Shown here: positions 57,673-64,000 of the stretch, one piece after another
How positions within the stretch are numbered: the first letter of the stretch is position 1
Layout of the letters: the number at the start of each line of letters is the position of its first letter
From: Acidimicrobiales bacterium
GTDB taxonomy: Bacteria; Actinomycetota; Acidimicrobiia; Acidimicrobiales; MedAcidi-G1
Length of the DNA: 64,000 bases
Reading direction: 5' to 3'
Assembly (NCBI GenBank): GCA_022452145.1
Contig: JAKURY010000011.1
Coordinates: forward strand, 20,481 to 84,480
The notes under the pieces: generated by a model
The model's input: the letters and a program-made list of their open reading frames with translations, nothing else
Databases searched by the model: none
Told to the model about the DNA's origin: nothing
Made by a program: the position numbers and the translations under genes

Positions 57673-58938
57673 TCAGCGCTGGAGGCCGGCGGTTCGACGC
57701 GTCGACCACCACCCCATGATCACGACAAGCGTGGGGATAATGCCGACCACAATCGCCCCGTGACTCAGGACGTGGAATTCCGTGGTGGCCACGATGAAAC
57801 CTGCGGTCACCCCAGCCACGGCCCCACCGCCGCTCATGCAGAGGTCGGCAAGTCCCTGGATTCCGACCCTGTCCGGTCCGGTGAATGTACGAACTAGAAG
57901 GGCCGAAGAAGCGATAAGACCACAACTCCAGCCAACACCAATGAGGAACATCCCGAGGAAGGCGCCTGCCGACTCGTGAGCGGCGTTGTGAGCGGCGACA
58001 TCAGCCCCTACAGCCAGAAGGACGCCACCAACAGCTATCACAGGCCGAGGGCCTACCCGGTCGACCAGCTTGCCGACGATCGGGGAGAAGGCGTACATCC
58101 CGACAATGTGGAGTGAGATCACGAAGCCCACAACCTGAAGACCCTGGCCACCAGAGCGGAGGTGGAGCGGCATCATCGTCATGACGCCGACCATTACTGC
58201 GTGGCCGACCACCATCGATCCCACAGCGAGCCGTCCGTCGGGTGAGTTGAACACGGGTGTCACGAAGCCCCTAAGCGGTGTCCGTTCCCGGGGCTGGCCG
58301 AGCCCGCCTGTAACCACGAGTGGATCCGGTCTCAGGAAGAGGTGGACCGCTGACGCCGCAACCAGGAACAGGACCGCCGAGAGTAGGTACGGGCCGGCCA
58401 ACTCGTCGAGGCCAAGTTTCGTAGCCATTGAGCGGAGTGGGCCGAAGCCGAGGATTGGGCCTAGAACCGAACCAAAGGTGGACCCCCAGACCAGCATGCC
58501 GATTGCCGATCCGGCCTCGGTTGCCATGTCGGCGGCTGCAAACCGGGCAGCCATATTCGCGGCGTAACCCAGGCCCACCACCGACATGCCGAGCACCAGG
58601 ATGGGATACCAACCACTGAGAACGGCCGACAGGCAAAGTAGGGAACCGGTACTAGCTAGTACGTAGCCCCCAGCGATGCCTGGCCGTCGGCCCCGGGTGG
58701 CCATAAACCGCGCCAGGGGTATGGCCGTGAGAGCGGCACCCATCGTAAGACCTGAGGCTGCGACGCCGCCGAGAGTCTCGCTCCCGGACAGCTCCTCGCC
58801 GAGAATGGCTGCCGAGCTGTAGGCACTACTCATGGCAGCTCCGCCGGGAATGATGCCGCTCAGGAGTGTCCTAAGGGTCCGGCGTTGCAGTCGCTCCCGT
58901 TCCTCGTCCCCCAAGGCCGCCAGCGGGGAGTCCTGCAT
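57673..58938 (-). CDS. MFS transporter
   Basis: A 421-residue permease with 12 predicted helices and two halves of similar layout. The loop GKLVDRVGPRPV (after the seventh helix) and MATRGRRPGIAGG (after the second) are MFS signature loops. The start could be the ATG at 58938 or a GTG at 58971 with 11 more residues; neither has a strong ribosome site. Being next to a CoA-transferase on the same strand suggests it imports that enzyme's acid substrate. Its codon use is likewise unlike the neighbours. Confidence 0.82.
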   Translation of the reverse strand: MQDSPLAALGDEERERLQRRTLRTLLSGIIPGGAAMSSAYSSAAILGEELSGSETLGGVAASGLTMGAALTAIPLARFMATRGRRPGIAGGYVLASTGSLLCLSAVLSGWYPILVLGMSVVGLGYAANMAARFAAADMATEAGSAIGMLVWGSTFGSVLGPILGFGPLRSMATKLGLDELAGPYLLSAVLFLVAASAVHLFLRPDPLVVTGGLGQPRERTPLRGFVTPVFNSPDGRLAVGSMVVGHAVMVGVMTMMPLHLRSGGQGLQVVGFVISLHIVGMYAFSPIVGKLVDRVGPRPVIAVGGVLLAVGADVAAHNAAHESAGAFLGMFLIGVGWSCGLIASSALLVRTFTGPDRVGIQGLADLCMSGGGAVAGVTAGFIVATTEFHVLSHGAIVVGIIPTLVVIMGWWSTRRTAGLQR

Positions 58939-58997
58939 CGGTGGAAGCGTACGGCTGAGGCGACCTACCACACGTACCCGGCGACTACCGTCGGCCC

Positions 58998-59582
58998 GTG
59001 CCCACCTTTGCCTGCTTTGACGTCGAGACCACCGGTCTCGACCCGGCCGGCGGGCGTGTCATCGAGGTGGCCGTCGTACGCATCCAGCGGGACGGGACCC
59101 CGGCAGGGGAGTGGACCACTCTGGTGGATGCAGGGGCCACCGACCTGGGTCGCACCGACATCCATGGCATCAGGCTCCACTGGCTGGAGGGTGCCCCCAG
59201 CTTCGATTCGATCGCCGGGGACCTCGCCCACCAGCTCTCCGGATGCGTCCCGGTGGCACACAACGCCGGCTTCGACGCGAGTTTCCTTCGCTCCGAGTGG
59301 GGACGCGCCGGGTTGGGCCCCCTCGACCTCGAAGCCGTGGACACCCTTCCGATGGCCCGGCAGCTGGGCTACCCGGGGCGCCTCGGCCTTCTGGCCGAGG
59401 CGCTAGGAGTACCGCTGCACGACGCCCACCGGGCCCTCGACGACACCCGCGCCCTCGCAGCCGTGCTGGTGGCCCTGTTGGACCGCGGGGCTGTGGTGTC
59501 CTCGTTCCCAATCTTTGGGCCACCGTTGCTCACCCCAGCGCCCTCCGGCCGGGTGGCGCACCGGCCCACCCAGGCGGCCTGA
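58998..59582 (+). CDS. DnaQ-like 3'-5' exonuclease
   Basis: A 194-residue DEDDh exonuclease domain. Exo I is FDVETTG (Asp-8, Glu-10), Exo II is HNAGFDASFL (Asp-93) and Exo III is HRALDDTRAL (His-144, Asp-149). It could be a stand-alone proofreading subunit, an oligoribonuclease-like or other nucleic-acid trimming enzyme. GTG start. It abuts the L,D-transpeptidase gene with 7 nt between, so both are probably on one transcript. Confidence 0.85.
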   Translation: MPTFACFDVETTGLDPAGGRVIEVAVVRIQRDGTPAGEWTTLVDAGATDLGRTDIHGIRLHWLEGAPSFDSIAGDLAHQLSGCVPVAHNAGFDASFLRSEWGRAGLGPLDLEAVDTLPMARQLGYPGRLGLLAEALGVPLHDAHRALDDTRALAAVLVALLDRGAVVSSFPIFGPPLLTPAPSGRVAHRPTQAA

Positions 59583-59589
59583 GTCAACC

Positions 59590-60474
59590 GTGGCGCAGGA
59601 CCTGCTGGTGCGGGCGATCCCGGCCCTGCTCGTCTTGCTGTCCGGGTGCAGCCAGCCGGAGCCGCTGCCCGTCGACGACCGCGCCGGCATGGTCCGTGTC
59701 GGGACGGTCATACCGTCCACCATGTCGGCCGTCGTGCCACCGGAGGCAACCGGTGCGCTGGAGGCGGCGTCGAACACCGCACCGGCGACGACAACCAGCA
59801 CGCCGACCACGACGTCGGCCGTCCCGTCCAGTACCAGCGACGCCCAGCCGACGCCATCGACGACCGGGTCGCCCGACCGCTCGTTCACCGTCGCCAGGGC
59901 GACCGGCGAGTGGCTCGACACCTACCGGTCGCCTGTCGACACGGAGGTATGGTGGTCGCTCTCCAACCCGGGCCCCTACGACGGAGACCGGGTGGTACTG
60001 GTCCTGGACGAGCAGGACGACTGGCTGCTGGTGGACATGCCCGTTCGGCCCAACGGCACCATTGGATGGGTCCGACGGTCGGACGTGACGCTCACCACCC
60101 ATTCGGCGATGATCCTGGTGGACCTGTCGGAGATGCGACTCTGGGCCTGGGAGGACGGCGCCCTGGTGGCAGAGGGTGCGATCGCCCTCGGTACCGATGA
60201 GACGCCCACCCCACCCGGCGACTACTTCGTGAACGAGATCCAGGAGCAGGACGACCCCGACACCCTCTTCGGTTCGTGGATCATCGGTACTTCCGGCTTC
60301 TCCGAGGTGCTCGGCCTTGTCGACGGCGGCGATCCCGCCGTGGCCATTCACGGCACAAACGACCCGTCGGTCCTGGGAACCGAGGTATCCCTCGGGTGCG
60401 TACGGGTCCATGACGACGTGGTGGGGCGCCTCGCCCGCCTTCCCTTGGGGACCCCAGTCGAGGTACGGGCCTAA
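59590..60474 (+). CDS. L,D-transpeptidase lipoprotein (YkuD domain)
   Basis: A 294-residue lipoprotein. GTG start gives MAQDLLVRAIPALLVLLSGC: a short signal with lipobox LSGC and lipidated Cys-20. A Thr/Pro/Ser-rich linker (about 45-90) leads to an SH3-like domain (about 95-150) and the C-terminal YkuD domain, with His-254 (IHGTND) and the catalytic Cys-270 in SLGCVRVH. The enzyme makes 3-3 peptidoglycan cross-links or attaches proteins. The linker suits a surface lipoprotein that reaches the wall. Confidence 0.9.
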   Translation: MAQDLLVRAIPALLVLLSGCSQPEPLPVDDRAGMVRVGTVIPSTMSAVVPPEATGALEAASNTAPATTTSTPTTTSAVPSSTSDAQPTPSTTGSPDRSFTVARATGEWLDTYRSPVDTEVWWSLSNPGPYDGDRVVLVLDEQDDWLLVDMPVRPNGTIGWVRRSDVTLTTHSAMILVDLSEMRLWAWEDGALVAEGAIALGTDETPTPPGDYFVNEIQEQDDPDTLFGSWIIGTSGFSEVLGLVDGGDPAVAIHGTNDPSVLGTEVSLGCVRVHDDVVGRLARLPLGTPVEVRA

Positions 60475-60511
60475 GCGGCCCGCCGGAGGCCGCCGTCCGG
60501 ATACGGGCCGC
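60475..60511. terminator. stem with internal bulge between convergent ldt and yqgE
   Basis: Outer arms GCGGCCCG (60475-60482) and CGGGCCGC (60504-60511) continue inward as CCGGA (60483-60487) and TCCGG (60496-60500), an 8-nt loop and a 3-nt bulge; 13 pairs in all. It fits a bidirectional terminator for both convergent genes. Confidence 0.7.
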
Positions 60512-60535
60512 CTGGTACGTCACCGGACGACCGGG

Positions 60536-61084
60536 TCAGTTCAGGGCCGGGTCGTCCGGATAGCCGGCCAGGTGGCCCAGGAGCCCGGGCTGACGACCCA
60601 GGACCACCCTCCAGAGGTCCTCGGGCTCGGAGCCGACAACGTCGTCTGGGCGGGCATCCACGACGAACCAGCCGCCGGCCATCACCTCGGCGTCCAGCTG
60701 GCCGGCGGACCATCCGGCGTAGCCGGCGAACAACCGTACGGACTCCACGCCGGGCAGGTCCTCAGGGCTGCGGTGCAGGTCGACCACGCCGAGCGGGCCG
60801 AGCAGGGGGCTGATGCCATCGGTGGCGTCAGGTGGCCCGATGGCCAGGCCGATCACCGACTCCTCGGAGACCGGACCGCCGGTGTGCAGCTGGGCCGGGT
60901 AGGCCAAGCGGTCGGCCCACTGCGGTACGGCCTCGGCCCCGCCGACGAGGCGGGGGCGGTTCAGGATCAGGCCGAGGGCCCCGTCGTCGTTGTGCTCCAG
61001 CACGAGGACGACGGCGCGGTGGAAGTTTGGATCGATGAGCTCCGGCATCGCCACTAGGAGGCGGGCCTTCGTGCCGTCCGTCAC
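60536..61084 (-). CDS. yqgE: YqgE/AlgH family protein (UPF0301)
   Basis: A 182-residue protein of the UPF0301 family. Diagnostic segments are ARLLVAMPELIDPNFHRAVV, ALGLILNRP, YPAQLHTGGPVSEES, and RLFAGYAGWSAGQLDAEV. The fold is known from structures, and the family is linked by genetics to envelope polysaccharide regulation, but no enzymatic activity has been assigned. GTG start that overlaps the recombinase stop by 4 nt, so the two are translationally coupled. Confidence 0.88.
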   Translation of the reverse strand: MTDGTKARLLVAMPELIDPNFHRAVVLVLEHNDDGALGLILNRPRLVGGAEAVPQWADRLAYPAQLHTGGPVSEESVIGLAIGPPDATDGISPLLGPLGVVDLHRSPEDLPGVESVRLFAGYAGWSAGQLDAEVMAGGWFVVDARPDDVVGSEPEDLWRVVLGRQPGLLGHLAGYPDDPALN

Positions 61085-62094
61085 CGATCCGCTCCTGCCA
61101 GTGCTTCGCCCAGAAGCGTGTTGGCGCCCGAACGCTCGAGTACGCCGACAAGTTGCCCGCCGGCCAGCTCCGTGTAGATGCCCGTGGTCTTGATCGTGGC
61201 GTGGCCCAGCAGGCTCTGGATCACGTTCATCGGTACAGCGTCGGCTGCCAGCTGGACGCCGGCGGTGTGTCGCAGCGAGTGCAGCGAGCGGTCCCGGAGA
61301 CCGGCCTCGCGGTTCAGGAGGCGCAGCCAGTAGCGGAGGCGCCCGTAGTTGAAGCGCTCGCCGTCGTTGGTCACGAACATCGGATCATCCGGCAGGGAGG
61401 GCCCGAAGCGGCCGATCCGCTCCTCCTGCCAGCGATCCGCCGCCTCCACCAGCTCGTCGGAGAGGGGGAGTCGACGGATACGTCGAGCCTTGCCGACGAC
61501 GTGCAGCATCCAGGTCGCCCGGTCGTCCCGGTCGACGAGGCGTTCCCGGGAGATCCAGCCCCGGTCTGCGGCGGCCAACTCGGCGGCACGGAGCCCCAGC
61601 ACGGCCAGGAAGGAGCACATGGCCAGGTCCCTGCTGGCCCAACGCACCCGGTTGGAGCCGTTATCTTGACTGCTCGCCTCGGCATACAGTTCGCAGAGCT
61701 CGGCCGGGCGGTAGTACTCGGGGTCCACCTGGGGGACATCCAGCCTGGCCACCTTCCGTATCCGGGCGATGTCGGGCACCTGGGCCACCAGTCGGTCGGC
61801 GATGCAGAAGTCGAAGAAGGACTTGAGGGCGGCCAGCGTCTGATTCAGCGTGGCCCTGGAGACCTCCGGATCGGCACGCATCGACCTGACGGTGTCGGTG
61901 AGGCCGGCCTGGTCCAGGCTGTCGGGCCGGAACCCTGAGGGAGGCATGCCGGCGAAAGAGACGACCCGCCTGACGCCCTGACTGTAGGCACGGACGGTGT
62001 GTGGGGGCTTGTCCTCGTACAACGGCAGCCAGTGCAGCCACTCGTGGAAGACGGGCGGCATCTCGTCGGTGGTCGGTAGTGCTCTGTAGGCCAT
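61081..62094 (-). CDS. tyrosine recombinase (XerC/XerD-like)
   Basis: A 337-residue site-specific recombinase with an N-terminal SAM-like core-binding domain (about 20-110) and a C-terminal catalytic domain. The full active-site set is present: Arg-169 (GLRAAEL), Lys-202 (GKARRIR), His-272 and Arg-275 (HSLRH), His-298 (LGHATIKTT) and the nucleophile Tyr-307. It is somewhat longer than ordinary XerC/D (about 300 residues), so it could be a chromosome resolvase or an integrase. A 28-bp dif-like sequence lies 22 nt upstream of its start. The GTG at 62112 could extend it by six residues. Confidence 0.88.
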   Translation of the reverse strand: MAYRALPTTDEMPPVFHEWLHWLPLYEDKPPHTVRAYSQGVRRVVSFAGMPPSGFRPDSLDQAGLTDTVRSMRADPEVSRATLNQTLAALKSFFDFCIADRLVAQVPDIARIRKVARLDVPQVDPEYYRPAELCELYAEASSQDNGSNRVRWASRDLAMCSFLAVLGLRAAELAAADRGWISRERLVDRDDRATWMLHVVGKARRIRRLPLSDELVEAADRWQEERIGRFGPSLPDDPMFVTNDGERFNYGRLRYWLRLLNREAGLRDRSLHSLRHTAGVQLAADAVPMNVIQSLLGHATIKTTGIYTELAGGQLVGVLERSGANTLLGEALAGADR

Positions 62095-62115
62095 GGCCCC
62101 CGAATCGCACACTCA

Positions 62116-62143
62116 ATGCATGATAATATCCATTATCTTGACA
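62116..62143. other. dif-like 28-bp site upstream of the recombinase gene
   Basis: 11-bp arm ATGCATGATAA, 6-bp centre TATCCA, 11-bp arm TTATCTTGACA. The arms match in inverted orientation at 7 of 11 positions (GATAA/TTATC next to the centre), and the right arm shares the TTAT start of known XerD arms. It is very AT-rich for this region. Confidence 0.5.
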
Positions 62144-62250
62144 GAAGCCGAGTGGCCTGTGGTGGATCCCCTGCCTTCCACCCGGGGTACACCATCCGGC
62201 AGGTACCCCCCACTAAGGCCTTCGCTGGATGCCTGCCGCCCCTGGACGCG

Positions 62251-62298
62251 GCGGAGCCCCGACCGTCCGGCTCGATGGCCGGGAGGCCGGGGCTCCGC
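62251..62298 (-). terminator. long hairpin downstream of the solute-binding protein gene
   Basis: A perfect 11-bp stem GCGGAGCCCCG/CGGGGCTCCGC encloses a second hairpin CCGGC/GCCGG. It lies 22 nt beyond the stop codon of the leftward solute-binding gene. There is no T-run, so it fits the actinobacterial type of intrinsic terminator. Confidence 0.7.
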
Positions 62299-62319
62299 GT
62301 CACACGGTCAAACGATCCC

Positions 62320-64000
62320 CTATGGGGTGCCGTCCATGATCTCAGTCATCGGCACGATCAGCCCGTTGTCCGAGCCGTCGTCCTCGAAGCTCGACAGGCG
62401 GAAGGCGTCACAGAAGTCCACCTTCCCTGGAACCAGCGAACCGAAGGGGCACACCGGCAGGGAAGCCTGCGGAATTGATTCCATGGCCTCACGGAAGGTG
62501 TCGTGGGTGAGCACCGGTCCAGCCGCCGTAGCGATCATCTCGAACAACTGCAGCTGCGTGCAGTAGGTCATGATCGACCGCCACCACTTCTCGATGCCGT
62601 CCTCGTGCGTCTCCGGCGTGCCGACCACGATCTCCGGATGAGCCGCCTCGAAGGGAGCAATGCAATTCGTCTGAGAGTTCTCGGTTTCGAACTGCTCCTG
62701 CTCGGTCAGGCCGGTCAGCGTGATCGCCCCGACAGCCATCTCCGGCGTCACGCTGCTGCTCATCGACGACAGCGTCTCGGAGTTCATGATGAACAGGTCC
62801 AACTCGATCCCCGCCCAGAAAAGGTTACGGAGGGCCGCACGGTCTCCACCGGCCATGAGCATGGAGTCAGCACCCGCCGAACGGACCCGCTCCGCCATCA
62901 CGTCCCACCAGGCGTCCTCGCCCTCGGTGTCACCACCGGTCTGATCGCTGAGCAACTCCAGGACCACCTCGGCCCCCAGCGCGGCCATCGATTCCCGAGC
63001 CACGTTGTAGGTCTCCTCGGTGTCCGAGCGCCCGATAAGAACGAACTTTCGTCCTTCGATCATGCCGTTCTGGTCGAGCAGCGAGGCGAAGACGGCCATC
63101 CGCCGTTTGACCATGGTGCCGTTCTCGATCCAGGGAGCCTGGACCTGGGCCAGGCGCTCGTCGTCGGTTCGGCCGCCGATCAGGATGGTGTTCTGGTTGC
63201 CTGGAATGCAGATGTTCGAGATCTCCGCCGGACCCAGGAAGCCACCGAGCACGACGAACGTCTCGAAGTCGCCGGCCACCTCCAGGCAGACCGCGTCAGC
63301 GCTGATCCCTAGTCCCGGGATGGCGCTGTACGGTCGGACAGCATCCAGGACCACCTGACGGCCGTTGATACCGCCGCGGGCGTTGAGGTCAGCCACCATC
63401 GCCTCCCAGACCAACTGCGGGTCACCCCAGCCATTGGGTGAGAAGCCGTTGTCAACCAGCCACTGGAAGTCGATCGTCGTGGCCGCGATGTGAATCGAGT
63501 CCGCGGTGACGCCACGCCAAGTGGCCGTCAACGGCGGTGCCGGGACGACGAGGTGGCCTTCGCCGAGGCTTGAGCCGCCGGGGGCGTACTCGTAGACGAC
63601 GTTGGCGTTGGACGCAGGCACGTCGGTCGAGTCGCCGTGGCCGATGACGGTGATCTTCTGGGATCCACAGTCGCCGAAGGCGTCACAGGTGATCAGGCCA
63701 ATGATGCCCGAGTAGTCCGCGACGGCGTTGAGGTGCTCGCGCACCCCAGCACGGTCGATGACCAGCGTGCCGTCGTCGTCATAGGACGCAGCAGCAATGG
63801 CGTCGAGCAGCAACGTCGTGGCGTCATAGGAATGCGCCCAGAACGGTGCAGCAGGATCCTCACCCCACTCGTCGTTGTACGCAGCCAGGAACGAATCGGC
63901 CGTCTGACCGGTCGACTGGTTCGTGTTGGCCCCGTAGCGGATGTCCGGACCCGAGAAGTACATGCCCTCGGTCTCCTCGAGGGCCATGTAGTTCGAGTTC
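62320..64000 (-). CDS. tandem branched-chain amino-acid-type solute-binding protein (cut by window end)
   Basis: About 560 residues are visible and the frame continues past the right edge. The first visible 165 residues are the C-terminal end of one periplasmic-binding type 1 (LivJ-like) domain. After a short linker a complete second domain begins (VTADSIHIAATTIDF) and runs to the stop: GINGRQVVLDAV, IGRSDTEETYNVARESM and RKFVLIG are typical of the Leu/Ile/Val-binding Peripla_BP_6 family. Two fused binding domains in one chain are unusual. Cys pairs near the end could form disulfides, consistent with an external location. Permease and ATPase genes are not in the window; amide or amino-acid uptake is likely. 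Confidence 0.8.
   Translation of the reverse strand, partial: NSNYMALEETEGMYFSGPDIRYGANTNQSTGQTADSFLAAYNDEWGEDPAAPFWAHSYDATTLLLDAIAAASYDDDGTLVIDRAGVREHLNAVADYSGIIGLITCDAFGDCGSQKITVIGHGDSTDVPASNANVVYEYAPGGSSLGEGHLVVPAPPLTATWRGVTADSIHIAATTIDFQWLVDNGFSPNGWGDPQLVWEAMVADLNARGGINGRQVVLDAVRPYSAIPGLGISADAVCLEVAGDFETFVVLGGFLGPAEISNICIPGNQNTILIGGRTDDERLAQVQAPWIENGTMVKRRMAVFASLLDQNGMIEGRKFVLIGRSDTEETYNVARESMAALGAEVVLELLSDQTGGDTEGEDAWWDVMAERVRSAGADSMLMAGGDRAALRNLFWAGIELDLFIMNSETLSSMSSSVTPEMAVGAITLTGLTEQEQFETENSQTNCIAPFEAAHPEIVVGTPETHEDGIEKWWRSIMTYCTQLQLFEMIATAAGPVLTHDTFREAMESIPQASLPVCPFGSLVPGKVDFCDAFRLSSFEDDGSDNGLIVPMTEIMDGTP

Noticed and set aside
62138..62143. TTGACA as a -35 promoter element for a rightward gene
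   Set aside because: The hexamer 17 nt downstream (62161-62166) is GGTGGA and no rightward gene follows.

Overview
The window is a dense, high-GC bacterial chromosome segment with 51 protein-coding genes (two cut by the window edges). GTG and TTG starts are frequent, neighbouring genes often overlap by 1-8 nt, and no gap exceeds 300 nt. I see no rRNA, tRNA, CRISPR array or insertion sequence. The gene content points to an aerobic actinobacterium: an AftD-type arabinofuranosyltransferase, a four-subunit sarcosine oxidase, a membrane pyrophosphatase, menaquinone enzyme MenB, M23 and L,D-transpeptidase wall enzymes, and tandem class III CoA-transferases. The class Acidimicrobiia (marine type) would fit, but that placement is inference.

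Layout. 1-8026: catabolic genes, namely an MFS transporter end, a PhzS-like flavin monooxygenase, a YciI-like protein, an alpha/beta hydrolase facing a MarR regulator, a TauD-type dioxygenase, an unrecognised probable beta-propeller protein and a GlpD-like dehydrogenase. 8049-18814: a leftward run of Rieske oxygenase, soxBDAG, amidase, hot-dog thioesterase and MFS transporter, with a divergent LysR regulator. It reads as a pathway for betaine-type methylated amines ending in sarcosine oxidation. 18880-25727: uracil salvage (upp), a secreted NodB deacetylase, a PlsC-type acyltransferase, an orphan zinc-type ABC ATPase with a Zur/Fur-like box at its start, menB, an SRPBCC protein and a sulfatase. 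25735-29627: two methyltransferases and a duplicated CoA-transferase.

29763-38461: an EnvC-like M23 factor, an H+/Na+-pyrophosphatase (hppA), 5-formyl-THF cyclo-ligase, and a potassium-uptake operon trkA - trkH-like - trkH. 38475-45984: M18 aminopeptidase and glutamate synthase gltBD. 45981-55897: cell-envelope glycan genes (GT2, DUF2142, AftD-like, GT4, MBOAT). 55968-60474: a PPOX-fold protein, a lower-GC CoA-transferase/MFS pair, a DnaQ-like exonuclease and an L,D-transpeptidase lipoprotein. 60536-64000: YqgE, a tyrosine recombinase with a dif-like 28-bp site just upstream, and a tandem solute-binding protein running off the right edge.

The most notable signals are the dif-like site beside the recombinase gene, the methylamine cluster with an unusual SoxD zinc site, the Zur-like box on an orphan zinc ATPase, the NodB signal peptide without a normal start codon, and the duplicated solute-binding and CoA-transferase proteins.
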